A stretch of DNA of 64,000 bases. Source: Climacium dendroides (taxonomy: Eukaryota; Streptophyta; Bryopsida; Hypnales; Climaciaceae). Position 1 is the first letter of the stretch, and each line of letters begins with the position of its first letter. The stretch covers positions 16,616,001 through 16,680,000 of the forward strand of contig OX467082.1 in the NCBI GenBank assembly GCA_950106755.1. Direction: 5' to 3'. Shown in pieces: positions 11,815 to 23,350 of the stretch. The translations under genes and the position numbers were made by a program. The notes under the pieces are model-generated. The model worked only from the letters and a program-made list of their open reading frames with translations. It did not search any database and had not been told where the DNA came from.

Positions 11815-12365
11815 GTAGTTAAATATAGAGACAATTTTTAACTGCACATTGGGAGACACTTTCAATACACTTTGGGGGGACGTTTTCAATAGAAGAGTCT
11901 ACTTATTAGGAATGGGTACACATATGGATTGGGATATTTTCACCTGATTAGAATATTATGTATGTAGTTAAATGTAGGGACAATGTTAAACACTTTCAAT
12001 ACACTTTGGGGGACATTTTCAATAGAAGAGTCTACTTGTTAAGAATGGGTACACATATGGATTGGTGTATTTTTCACTTGATTGGAATATTATGTACATA
12101 GTTAAAATGTAGGGATGATGTTAATTGCACTTTAGAAGACACTTTCAATACACTCAAGGGGACAGTTTCAATAGAAGAATCTACTTGTTAAGAATGGGTG
12201 CACACATATGGGTTGGTGTATTTTCACTTGATTAGAATATTACGTACGTAGTTAAATGTAGGGACGATGTTAATTGCATTTTGGGGGACACTTCCAATAC
12301 ACTTTGGGGGACATTCTCAATAGAAGAGTCTAGTACTTGTTAGGAATGGGTGCACATATGGGTTG
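11815..12365. repeat. Tandem repeat, about 150-bp unit, roughly four copies
   Basis: Units begin near 11816, 11965, 12098 and 12248 with AGTTAAATGTAGGGAC-like sequence. Each carries CACTTTCAATACACTTTGGGG, AATAGAAGAGTCTACTTGTT and ATGGGTACACATATGGATTGG. The second unit lacks about 16 bp. Copies have diverged by several substitutions. Confidence 0.85.
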
Positions 12366-13190
12366 GTCTTTTTCCACTTCATTAAAATATTATGCATGCA
12401 TTGGAAAGCCGACTGGAAAGTCGGCCAAATACTCTTTTTATCAAGTTCAAGGCATCCATCCAACCTATCCTATTCTGCACCTAAAAAGGACGAGAAATTG
12501 ATTCCTAAAGTAGTCACCGGAAAATTATCAGATTCTTGGATGAATAAGGGTTGCATTGGTCCCTTTGCATAATTATGCAGTTTCCTAGAAAGTCGATGTA
12601 AGACACTTTCTCTCTCCCCTGACGGGCTTGTCCACTGAGCAGATGAAAAGCGTTCAGACTTGGATGAACGTTTGTCAGTTGCAGTTATGCCGGTCGGCCA
12701 ATAAATCACAGATCATGGTACGGTACCATACTGCAGTACCCTACAATACTGTACCTGGAGTAATTTAAGTTAGGTGTGGAGCGAGCCTGGGTGACTGGGC
12801 GAGGCAACAATCAGTTGGATGAACTAACGTACGGATGATCGTACACACAATCATCCAAAATGGGCAACTGTTCATCGGGGTATTAAAATGGGCTCCACTT
12901 GGTTGGTTGCTGTGGGATGATCTTTGTTGTATTTCTATTGCAATGAAATGGACCCAACATTGTTATTTAGCCACTGTTGGGACGGCCCCTCAAATATCCC
13001 ACGGAAGGGATGTGCTTCACTGCCTGGGATCCAACGGGGAGAAGCCATGTTATGGATTTTTCCTCATGGATGAAAAAAAAAAATACTCCTTCCCTCAATG
13101 CCAAATTGATCTTCTAGTCGGTTGGACAGACAAATGTTCAAGATTTTTTTTTTCGCTGAAAATAATGTTATTTCAAACCATTTTGAGTTG
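12366..13190. other. Gene-free DNA
   Basis: Only short frames without recognisable motifs. A small palindromic cluster of GGTACC / GTACC lies at 12718-12752. Confidence 0.4.
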
Positions 13191-13193
13191 TAA

Positions 13194-13580
13194 GAGCATC
13201 ATCACCCGTCCTCCAAAACGGACGGCCTCTTAAGAGGCTCCTCTTGGAAATGAACTTTGGCCTCCATATGAGGGTGGTTGGGGGGGCCTCAACTCACCCT
13301 GCAAAACAGGAAAAGACGAGTCGTGTGTTGCTCTCCGCGATTCTGGCAAATGGTTCACGTTGAATTTTTTCACCATCAAGCTCCCTCTTTCACCTCCAGT
13401 GAAATATCATTTCCAAAACAAGAATACATCCCAATAATATTTCTATTTTCATATTCTGGTTGGAACACCATATGGCCTCTTAAGAGGCCATGGGTGGGGT
13501 GGCCATTCCCACCTGGCCTCCATACTTGACTGAGCCTATTTTTTTTAGGCTAGGAAAATGCCTCCCGGGTGGTGATGCTC
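13194..13580. mobile_element. Tourist-type (PIF/Harbinger) MITE
   Basis: A 387-bp non-coding element with 15-bp terminal inverted repeats: GAGCATCATCACCCG at the left, and the complement of CGGGTGGTGATGCTC at the right, one mismatch. It is flanked by TAA at 13191-13193 and 13581-13583. The 3-bp TAA/TTA target duplication and GAGCATC-like ends are typical of Tourist/PIF MITEs. Inside lie two copies of the palindrome GGCCTCTTAAGAGGC-like sequence (about 13224 and 13474). Confidence 0.85.
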
Positions 13581-13583
13581 TAA

Positions 13584-14234
13584 GTGAAGATCAGTGCACT
13601 TCTATTGTCCTAAAACTTTGAGTTTTAGAACCCTTTTCAAAGTGTAGCAATAAGCATATTGCAACTCAAAATTAAGGAACCGGAAGCCATCATTTGGGGG
13701 AGGGGGGGAGGGAGGGAATACAATGTTCTTGAATGGTTTGTAGATCCTTGTTTAGAAGAATTTGTTTTGCTCATGTAATCGATTCGAGAAAACACTCACT
13801 ATTCAGTATGTAATTGTGATTGTGGGTGAACAAAAAGGGTAGTATTTCTGAGTGTGGTGTGTATAGAGTATAAATAAGCACTTTAGTAACAACCTAAATA
13901 CCGCATATTGTATGTCATCTTCAACCACTTCAATAGTCCTACTTCACAAAACAATCATCCAAATTTAAAAAAAATTATATTGCTTGATTGCTAAGCTCTT
14001 CCAATCCTAAATAATGCCTTCTACACATCTACAAAGTTAGAGTCCATGCTACCATACATGGCAATGATGTAGTAGATAACTAAATAGTCTTTGGTAATAA
14101 CAAACAACATCATCTACCTACATTAGATTACAAACACACATCGCCAATTCCTTACTACCTCCACAAGGATGATTGATCCTCCCCTCCTTACAAAGGTCCC
14201 ATTAGTTTCTTCCAAACCTACAAATTTTAATTAA

Positions 14235-14283
<49 letters not shown>

Positions 14284-16603
14284 TCTCACTCCTAGATCAA
14301 TTTCCAAGCATTGCCAAATGGACTACCAACAATAACATTGATCCAAGACTATCAAATCAATGTTGAATACACCCACATATCTTCAATGCCTAAATCATCC
14401 ACCTCTTCAAATTTTAAACTACACTTCTTCTTGACATGTTGATTGGTGTGTCAAAATTGGCACTTATTTGATTTCTATATGATGATCATTCCTCCCGATC
14501 AAGATGCCTTATATTTCCTCTTATTAATATCAGATTCTCGATTACAATCAACCTCTACACTTTGCATACATATTTTACTATTATTTGGATTCTGAATTTG
14601 GTGGAATAGTGGAGGGAGTATTTTTAATTGTGTGGGGATTGATTTGGGATAATTGATAGAGTTAGCAAGAGAGTGGGACAACACTTTTTTTATTCTTTAC
14701 TTTTTTAGCTTCGTGAAAATAGGTGTGGGATGATTGGTTACAAGTTTGTGGTTTTTGATAATTGATTAATATTATATGTAATTAGAAAGATATAAGAAAC
14801 ATTCAGATTCAATTTGTACATTGAAAAAGCATTGTAAGGATTAGTGCAAAACCTAGTTTTGCTACCAAATTGACATCTACTAACATAGATCTAAGCCATG
14901 GTTCAATTGGTGTCATACTACATTGAAAGGTGGCACTTCCAATTTTGTAAATTTGAATGAGGAAATATTGGCAGCAATTGTGTCATGAATTTGCTTTTGT
15001 AGAAGTACCTTAAGATTCATGAAGAGCGATATGTGCTCAAAAAATTAGAAGAATTTTGCCACCAATTAGTGGCAACATTTAGAAATTTAATTGTAGGTGT
15101 ACCGTTGCTAACTCCGATAGAAGAAGAGTTTGGACATGATGCCCAAAGTTGTCCATTTTGCTCAAAAAATTACAAACAATCATAACTTTTGATCTAAGTG
15201 GAAAAATTCATTATATTTCTATCAAAGAGACACATGCTCACACCTTTTGTCTAAAATTTGTCAATGTCCATGTGACATTGATTTCATTTGAATCTACTTG
15301 AGATTTCTTGCGTACTTTCAAGAGTCATTTGGTCCTTTAGGAGTCAATGAAGATGGAAAAAAATTGCTATTTTAAACATTATATTAGATAAGAAACTTTG
15401 GGGGCCAAATTATGGAGGGTTGTTCTATCTCTTTAGTATTGTGATAAAAGAACAATTTAGTAAATCATGTTGGAATTTAGAAAAATTGCAACTTTAGTAA
15501 AGAAGTCTAAAGAAATTCAACCATATATGAGACCTTTTATGAAAGGCGTAGATTGTAGCACTTTATTACTAAAACACTATACTATAAAATCATACATACT
15601 TGTAAAAATTTCTTGAAATTTAAGCCTAAAATGCTAGGGTGGTCACTACAGACATCATCTATTTCAGTCCCATGTTAATCATTTGCATAAAAAAAGCCAA
15701 TAGCATTCATTCAAATTCAAACTACTATGCAAGACTTCTCCTTTTTACACAAAATTCCAAGGGTGAATATTTGCACTTCTATATTAGAGCACGTTTCCAT
15801 TGTTGTCCTAGAGCTCTTAGATTGGAAAAAAAATGCTTTCCATTGGTGGTGAAGCTCTAGCCAAACCTCTAACCTCCGACCTTTGTTTTTCTTGAGTATA
15901 GAGCTAGAGGGCTTGAACACACAGTTGGAAGGGTTTAATATTAGAATAAGGCATGTATGGAATTGTAGTTCCTTCAAAATCACCTGTAGTGTTGGGAAAT
16001 CCATATAATCAGCTCTCTTAAATAAAGGTTCCTTGACTTTCTTCCTTTGTTTCCATAATAAAAACAATCCAAAATAGTAAAAAAGAAATTAACCTCATAA
16101 TAGTCAAAAAGTGTGTCCAACAACCCATAACTATTGTAAGCCCAATAAAAATAGAAAGAAGCATCCAAACTCCTTCCACCCCACTTTCCTCCAATTCCAA
16201 GAACTCTAGCCCCCCAATGCAAATACACTCTTTTATACAAGGATTCTCTATCATCCATCGGACTCTTAAGATAGTTTGCTCTTAAAGCAACCATTTAAGA
16301 GCTGATTTCTTTTCTGGAAAAGCTAAACTCTTTGAAACAATTTTCAGTAAATTATCGTAAGAAGACAAATGAAATTGGCATTTAACCCAAGTGGCATTTC
16401 TTATTTTTTGGGACCTTCATGAAATTTAGTTCTCAATTTTTGAAGTTGAAACCCAATGATTACTAAAAGTGACCATCTCTTGAAATGTACGCTGCTGGTA
16501 CATTGAAGAAAGCAAAAATATATCCCTATGTCATGATTGCTTTTAAAGCATAGGTACATTTAAAATAGACTACATTATAGACCGTTGGGTCATTGCAGGG
16601 TTA
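13584..16603. other. Gene-free AT-rich DNA
   Basis: No gene recognised. The short minus-strand frames at 15717-16294 overlap what look like two halves of a TTAA/CCCTTAAA-family element (15655-15790 and 16215-16265, compare 20479-20750) split by about 430 bp of other sequence. Confidence 0.4.
14236..14282. repeat. (AAT)n microsatellite
   Basis: About 15 uninterrupted AAT units. Confidence 0.95.
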
Positions 16604-16842
16604 TTAACCCCTTTAGTTAAACGTCGATGTAGATGGTTTGTGTTGGATGGATGACAAAGGATCTCTCTATGTAGGACAAAAGTGCAACTATTCATCTTCA
16701 AAATTTTGCAAGAAAAAGGCAGGTCTCCTACAATACCTTGTCTTCTTGCAATGAGTGCTTTTATAATTTCTTAATTCAATGCTTCACACGGTCATAAAAT
16801 CTAACGATTTCCAAAGTCACCTGTCATCCTTTTAAGGGTTAA
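16604..16842 (-). mobile_element. TTAA-flanked MITE, family copy A
   Basis: Starts TTAA-CCCCTTTAGTTAAACG and ends CATCCTTTTAAGGG-TTAA. It shares the interior blocks AGTGCAACTATTCATC, CAAGA...CTTGCAATGAGTGC and GACCGTGTGAAGC-like sequence with the copies at 20479 and 44121, here in inverted orientation relative to 20479. Confidence 0.75.
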
Positions 16843-17274
16843 CATTGGACACAAGGTGAACAGGCTCTTGACTCACGCCAACGAAATAATTGGTTGGAGA
16901 GTTATTATTTCTCATCCCTTCATAGTTTAGTTTTGGGGCTCCTCCAAGTTCTCCTACACTCGGAGCCAATTGCTTGGAATGCTCTCTCTCTCTTTCTGAC
17001 CAGCTTCCACATAAAACCTGCCCACTCTACTCTACTGTCCTGCAAGTCCTGTACACATAAGATTATGATTTTTTCCATAAAGATGGTCGGTCCTTCCCTT
17101 CAACAGGCTCCAGAATGTTATGTACGGAGTATTAGATAACCGATGAGCCGTGCTAGTGGCGAACAGGTTATATCGTACATAAACCAGTTGTACATTTTTC
17201 AATCACAATCTTTGATCTTCATGGCCCCAGGGTGTAGGAAGCAAGTTGAAATTAACTTGTGTAGTTAGAGATAA

Positions 17275-17654
17275 TAGGGGTAGTCACACCTTCTTCACAC
17301 CCGAGTTGAAGAATGGAGAACATGGATGTGGTGCGTTGGGGTTTGGTTGATGTTGTTCTTTTGTAGTAGAATATACTTAAGTACATATATCTTCCGCACT
17401 CCCATTCTTCACCTCCGGAGGTGAAGATTGGGAGTGCGGAAGATATATGTACTTAAGTTTATTCTTTTATGCTCTCTTTTTTCCTTTTTTAAGTGGCACT
17501 TTCCCCATTTATTCATTCTCCACCCTAAACACATCTTTTAGGGGTGTCACACCTTCTTCATCCTCCACGGCTTCCCATTGGCTCCTCCAAACCCTCACAA
17601 ACTTCTCATACTCCATTCTTCAAGTGCCAAGTGAAGAAGGTGTGACTACCCCTA
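17275..17654. mobile_element. Nested foldback element with 24-bp perfect inverted ends
   Basis: The ends TAGGGGTAGTCACACC... (17275-17298) and their exact complement (17631-17654) form a 24-bp perfect inverted repeat, with weaker similarity extending about 20 bp further inside (GAAGAATGGAG). A dinucleotide TA on both sides could be the target duplication. Inside lies an 84-bp near-perfect palindrome (17375-17458), and a further related block, AGGGGTGTCACACCTTCTTC, at 17539-17558. No coding sequence. Confidence 0.8.
17375..17458. repeat. 84-bp palindrome
   Basis: Two 42-bp arms meeting at 17416/17417 without a spacer (CTCC|GGAG), differing at one base pair. Outer ends ACTTAAGT. It can fold into a cruciform or hairpin. 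Confidence 0.95.
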
Positions 17655-18395
17655 ATGTTGGTGAAGTATACAAACTTGTCGACTCCAATAAGGCCCAATA
17701 AATTTCATAGCTTTTGATTACATTGTTAAAAGGTTATTGAATGATATGTAGTTTCTTTTTTCCACTCGGGCAATCTGGGACAGATCTGAAAAAATCACTT
17801 CTTTTGGAAACAAAAATTTGAAATTAGTTTTCAAGATTTATATATATGTGGAAAGCTTTCAATCATCCCATTTAGTTTGTTTAATTAATTGAAAGTTATC
17901 AAGGTTTTAGTTTACGGGCTAGATTTATATATGTAAAAAGCTTTATTCATTTTATTTTGTTTAATCAGTTCAAAGTTATTAGGGGTTCTAGTTTGTGGGC
18001 TAGATTTATATATATGGGAAAAGATTTTAATCATTTCATTTTGTTTAATTAGTTCAAAGTTATCAAGGGTTTTAGCTTGCGGGCAGTTATGGATTTTTTA
18101 ATCTAAAAAAAACTTTAAAGTCCTTTATTTAACTCAATTTTCAATATTTTTTGAAAAAAAATCATAGAATGTAGATTGTTTACTGCAACATCGCAACAAT
18201 TTATTACAACATTACAACCAGTGGGTTGACATTTTTCAATTCCATAACTAAATTCCTATCAAGGTAATATTTTGAATCATTGTCTATTTTTTTTTTACTT
18301 TTTATTTTTTTCATATGTGTTGTACAATTCTAAATGATGAAAAATTTCTTAAGCATGTAGCCAACTTGCCTTGAAGAATGAATCCAAAGAAGCAC
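17655..18395. other. Gene-free DNA with a degenerate repeat
   Basis: A poorly kept repeat of about 75-110 bp (GGGCTAGATTTATATAT...AGCTTTAATCATTTCATTTTGTTTAATTAGTTCAAAGTTAT-like, described in pieces) occurs about three times at 17835-18085. No gene seen. Confidence 0.45.
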
Positions 18396-18400
18396 CAACA

Positions 18401-18515
18401 ACATAGACATTTTTTCATACAAATGTGCCCTTGTGAACAACATAGACATTTTTTTCATACAAATGCGACCTTGCAAACAACATAGACATTTTTTCATACA
18501 AATGCAACCTTGTGA
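18401..18515. repeat. Three tandem copies of a 40-bp unit
   Basis: Units start ACATAGACATTTTTTCATAC at about 18401, 18440 and 18480. A second short repeat family (ATTCAAATGCTAATATCTTG) follows at 18565-18700, and a doubled CTTTTACCACATCTTTTCAA at 18739-18800. Confidence 0.85.
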
Positions 18516-18957
18516 AGTGGAGTTACCTTGGCAATGCCTTGGGCCCTTAAATTTTTTTTGTCAAATTCAAATGCTAATATCTTGCAAAAAAAATTGATTC
18601 AAATGATAATATCTTGCAAAATTTTGTCAATTCAAATGCTAATATCTTGTGATCTACATGGTGGAAAGAAGAAATTATGTCAATTTAAACATTAATATCT
18701 TGCAATCTACATAGTGAAAATTTCAAAAACTTTTACCACATCTTTTCAATCCCCAAGTACAACAAGATTCTTTTACCACATCTTTTCAATCCCAAATACA
18801 ACAAGATTCTATGGTTACATTAGTATGAAATTATTTTTTTGCTAAACTTTGGTACTTATACTAGATATGGCAATGGCAATTTTGGAGTGTTTTTGGTGAA
18901 AATATAGTCAAGGATCTCTAGGGGTTAATTGGAGAGGTTAAACTTCTTGAAATATTT

Positions 18958-19088
18958 TTCAGTAAGTTTGTACTTGAAGTATTCTTCAGTAGATTTTTAC
19001 TTGAAGTATTCTTCAGTAGATTTTTACTTGAAGTATTCTTCAGTAGATTTTTACTTGAAGTATTCTTCAGTAGATTTTTACTTGAAAG
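18958..19088. repeat. 27-bp minisatellite, about five units
   Basis: Units TTCAGTAGATTTTTACTTGA-AGTATTC start at 18958, 18985, 19012, 19039 and 19066. The first differs at two bases and the last is cut short. Because 27 is divisible by three, all frames stay open on both strands and give spurious repetitive peptides. Confidence 0.95.
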
Positions 19089-19189
19089 ACAAATGGATGA
19101 CATCCAATCCAAGTCCTTTCATATTTTTTGAAGCTATTAGTTATGAATTTTTGAAGTTGACACGCAGTGGTTCCTAAAAGCGTCCCCCT

Positions 19190-20400
19190 CCTTCAATGTT
19201 CACCGCCTGTACATATAATTGGTGCAATCAGGAAGTAACCTGTACCAAAGGTGTACGTTGGAAGTGGAGTCCCGGAGTGCTGTATGGACCTCCCCGCCAT
19301 CCCGCGTTGCGGTTCTTCCCCTCTACCTTGCGTTGCAGTTGTCAGAACCATGAATGCGGCCTCAATCAGCGAAGCCGGCGAAGCAGACTCCGTGGCCCGA
19401 GGAGCCCGCCTGCTCGCGTGCCCGCCTAGGGATTGACGAAGGAAGGAGGTTCTCGGGAAAGCCGCCGGCTGTTCTGTTCCGTTCGGCTGCTCGATCACTG
19501 CAGCTGATGAGCTGATTCTCACCAGCTGATTTCCGCCTTCCTGAAAAATGAGCCGGTCTTTTTTTCCTTGGGCACCGGTTGCATCCTTCGAATTATAAGA
19601 AGTACCGGTTAATTTCCTCCAATTTCAATTTCTCACCGGTTAATTTTCTCCAAATTGAAATTGTCATCGGGTTAAAATACAAATTTCCTCTAAAATATAG
19701 AAAATGAATTTGAAAATGAAAGTACTAATTAGTATTGTATCCTTAGCAGGAATTGAATCTGGAAAAACCCTTTACCATTGGAAGGCCAAGGATCCTCCCA
19801 ACCCATGCAATATGGAGTTGAGGATGGTCATAAAAAGGTTGCAAAAATCAAAAGAATTTTGGAGGTACCAATTTCACCTTCTTCAAATGTTTCTTCCGTT
19901 GCCGGGAGGTTGATATCCATACTTGTAGACCCTCTTCAAGCCGGGTATTAGCCACTACAATTTTTTTATGGCGGTTGAAATCCGTCAAATATTACATGGA
20001 GACAGCCAAATATCCTTCAATTTTTGGAGTTCACCGGTTGATTTCCGGTTCTTCAAATTTCTTCCCGGTTTTGCATTCTTTAATTTCCAAATGCAACCGG
20101 TTTTTTCCCCAAATCCACCGGCTATCCACCGGCTAACTTTGAACTAGCCACCGGTTTTTTCCGATCATTGATCCCGGCTTCTGTGAAGGCGACTGTAGCC
20201 CACTGCCAGTAAGTTCCACTGCACACGCCATCCTTCCCCCTTCCCGCACTACCTTCCAAAGCCACTCCCCCGTCTCTCCGGAGTCCGGAGCGGAGCCGGC
20301 TTCGGCTGCTGCGGCTGATGCCCCGCCGGCCCGGCTCGATCTCAAACCCTAAGTTCCTGTTTGCCATTCCTTCCGAGTCCATCCGGTTGTTCAGTTCGAT
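19190..20400. other. GC-richer stretch with a dense CCGGTT motif cluster
   Basis: Two GC-rich blocks (19190-19540 and 20160-20400) flank an AT-rich part that carries about ten CCGGTT or closely related hexamers (about 19575-20155). Short frames on the minus strand look like possible first exons (for example from 20366), but I see no splice partner, so no gene is called. It may be a promoter or CpG-rich relic. Confidence 0.35.
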
Positions 20401-20478
20401 TGACGATCCATTTCAGAACAGTGATACTGTAGCACCCAGGAGATCACTTGGGGGAGTGGCTACACATAGCATTATTAA

Positions 20479-20750
20479 CCCTTAAAGGACGACGGGGTGA
20501 CTTTGGAAATCATCAGTTTTTTATTTTATGACTGTGTGAAGCATTGGCTTAAAAAATTGTAGAAGCACTCATTGCAAGACAAGCTACTATAGAAGACCTT
20601 CTCTTTTCTTGCAAAATTTTAAGGATGAATAGTTGCACAATTTCGAGGATGAATAGTTGCACTTCTGGCCTACACTCAAATATTCTCTCCTACATAAAGA
20701 GATCCTATGTCATCCATTGAACGCAAAACATCCACATCAACATTTAAGGG
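20479..20750 (+). mobile_element. TTAA-flanked MITE, family copy B (best preserved)
   Basis: TTAA (20475-20478), then CCCTTAAAGGACGACGGGGTGAC; it ends CATCAACATTTAAGGG followed by TTAA (20751-20754). The interior contains GACTGTGTGAAGCATTGGCTTA, a doubled GGATGAATAGTTGCAC and GAGATCCTATGTCATCC. No coding capacity. Confidence 0.8.
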
Positions 20751-20838
20751 TTAATGAATGCATAACATTGTTAACCAATCTAGACCATTATGTTCCACCT
20801 TGAAGATCAGGATAATCTCTCCTCGTAACTTTGGACAA

Positions 20839-21252
20839 GAGTTTCATCTAATTTGTAAAGAGTCATTAGTTGATTAGGAATTTACAACGTTAATGTCATT
20901 AGTTGATTAAGAAGTTGAAGAGTAAGAAGTTGAAGAGAATCATTGACTAGTTGGGAAGTTGCAATGTTAATGTCATTAGATGACTAGGAAGTTGAAGAGA
21001 ATCATTGGCTAATTGAGAAGTTGCAACAATTGAGGGAGGCTCCCATTTTGAAGGGAGCAAAAGCCCCCCTCCAATGTATACATTATTAATACAACGCTGA
21101 AGATTCTTTTTTGCTCCCCTACAAAGTAAGAGACCTCAACATTGCAATTTTCCAACCAACCAATGATTCTCTTCAACTTCGCAATCAACCAATGACATTA
21201 ATGTTGCAACTTCCCAACTTGTCAATGACTCTACAAATTAAACTAAATTCTC
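20839..21252. repeat. Foldback (long inverted repeat) element
   Basis: The left arm, from GAGTTTCATCTAATTTGTAA (20839), pairs with the right arm ending TACAAATTAAACTAAATTCTC (21252). The arms of about 120-130 bp hold a repeated GAAGTTGAAGAGAATCATTG / CAATGATTCTCTTCAACTTC block. The left arm contains a local duplication (AAGAAGTTGAAGAG twice). An imperfect direct repeat (AACTAAATTCTC...GGGCAAATTGGATT) follows at 21242-21470. Confidence 0.7.
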
Positions 21253-21470
21253 TTTCAAAGATTCATGAAGGAAGCTAGGGATTATTCTACTCTATAAAGG
21301 AGAAGGGATTTAATTGGTTAGAAATTTAACAACAGTGAATGGGCAAATTGGATTATCCAATTGAATGAATCTTCTTTGCAACTAAATTCTCTCCCAAAGA
21401 TTCAGGAAATGGTTTCAATACCTTAACAATTTCACGCAGCAGTGAATGGGCAAATTGGATTGTCCAATTC

Positions 21471-22970
21471 AATAAAAAAAATTCCATTCACTGGGGCACC
21501 ACAGTTTTGAAAAGTATTTGGTCGTGAATTGGTGTGGTCTCTCTTCAAAAGAACTGTCTAGCCGACTAGGGTGAGAGCCATATGCATGCATTGCTGATTC
21601 TAAGGCGAGAATGACTGCTTAGTCTCGTTGAAATTTTCTGGAGCAATTCAGTTGCCCACCTTCCAAGATGAATGGTGAGACGGAAGCAGATTGAGAAATC
21701 GGACATAGGAAGACGGAAATGCAAGTGGAAAAGAGTCTGGCAGTCCTAAATTAGCAGTATGAGCGGAACTTAAGGTAGGGCATATTCAACTATCGATTCC
21801 CGAAGTCCACCTCGCCGAGTGGGGTTTCTGATCAACAGTTGAAAAGAAAAGAAAGACAGCTCACTGAGGAGAAGCAGCCCGTCGACAGCAAGCAGCCACG
21901 CTGCGACAGGCTCTGCCGGTCTGCCCATGCTTAGCACTTTCATTATTCAGGGAGGCTTGGTTCTCGCGTAATGTCCCCTTCCTCCAGTCGATGCACAGCC
22001 TCCTCCCTTCGATCAGAGCCTATAACTTAATCTGCTAAAGATAGCCTGTCCTTTGAATTGACACCGCCTTTTCCAAAAAAAAACACCAGAAGATAGCCTC
22101 AGAGGTAGTGTGAGAAACGCATTAACTTGTATCTGGCCCACAGCAAGCCATTAGGTGCCGGAAGTGTAGTAGTTCCGTCAGTGCACTCCCGTCGGAACTT
22201 GCGCTTTTCCGGTCGCCACCACCGCTAATTGTTTCCGCGTCAAGTTATTTCCAGCACTGCATTTCGAATTTTCAATTGACTTGCCGACCCTAAACTTCAA
22301 GGATCAAGGCGAGGAATGCTCGCCTCTTTCATTCCTTTCCAGAACTTGCAGCGTTCGCAGCTGGGTCAGCGTCAGATTGACTGACTTCGAATTTGAAGCG
22401 ACGATTCTGGACGATTAAGATATCATACCTTACTGAAGATATTCACGTGAATGTTCTACGAGTCAGTGCTCCCGTGGCACTGTAGAAGCGAAAAATCTCC
22501 ACGGAATCCGTGGTTTGGATGGATGAATGAATGTTGTCTACTAGTTAGCTCCGTTACAGGCACTCACTGGCAGGCAATAAATCATCCCCCCCCCCCGCCG
22601 TGCTGTACTAACGAAGCTCTGAACCGCTTCCGTTCGATTGGGATCCACTTGTCATGGCGTCATCCGTGAATTGGATGAATGAATTATGGACTCACACAGA
22701 CACTTGTAATTCATTCGTAGGCACACCAGGCGGCACTCGAGAACCGGATGAAGAAACATAGACACCTGGACAGTAACTTAATTCATTTATCGTGGCTCCA
22801 GGCCTCAGTCCCATTTTCGGTTGCCCACCACGCCAATCTTCATGAATGAAGCAGGGCTTCTTTTATTGGCATTATAGTGCCGCATTGCACTAGGAAAAAA
22901 AAATAATAATTTGGCTAAAATATGTTAGCAAACATTGAAGGGTTTTTTGTAAATAAAATAAAAAAAATAA
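21471..22970. other. Gene-free DNA
   Basis: Moderately GC-rich in 21600-22700, with only short frames. A C run at 22587-22597. No gene or RNA recognised. Confidence 0.4.
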
Positions 22971-22976
22971 AATTAA

Positions 22977-23350
22977 CCTTTAAAGGACGACGGGGTGACC
23001 TTGAAAATCATCAGTTTTCATGACCTTTCATGACCGTGTGAATCATTGGCTTAAAAAAATTGCACGTTAAAAATTGCACGTTAAAAATCATCACCGTTAA
23101 AAATCATCGCCTTTCATGACCGTTCATTGGCTTAAAAAAATTGCACCTTAAAAATCATCACCGTTAAAAATCATCACCGTGTCAATCATCATTGGCTTAA
23201 AAAATTGTAAAAGCATTCATTAGAAGTGGCTTAAAAAATTGTAAAAGCATTCATTAGAAGTCAAAGTAGTGTAGAAGATCTCCCCTTTATATGCATAGAT
23301 GAATAGTTGAAGATGAATAGGAGAGATTCTTTGTCATCCATTGAAGAGGG
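22977..23350 (+). mobile_element. TTAA-flanked MITE, family copy E, internally expanded
   Basis: TTAA (22973-22976), then CCTTTAAAGGACGACGGGGTGAC, as in copy B. The centre is enlarged by repeats of AAAAATCATCACCGTT and by a doubled GGCTTAAAAAATTGTAAAAGC with CATTCATTAGAAGT. The right end is poor: GAAGAGGG-TAAA near 23350. Confidence 0.65.

Noticed and set aside
15980..16294. Minus-strand frame of 104 codons rich in aromatic residues
   Set aside because: Overlaps a fragment of the TTAA-flanked element family; no motif.
18918..19177. Repetitive frames SSKNLLKNT and SVDFYLKY on both strands
   Set aside because: Products of the 27-bp minisatellite.
19193..19522. Minus-strand frame of 109 codons, Ser/Ala/Arg-rich
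   Set aside because: Looks like a transit peptide only by composition; overlapped by other open frames and without downstream exons.
20122..20382. GC-rich minus-strand frame starting MDSEGMANRNLG
   Set aside because: No splice partner or known motif; composition-driven, although a first exon cannot be excluded.
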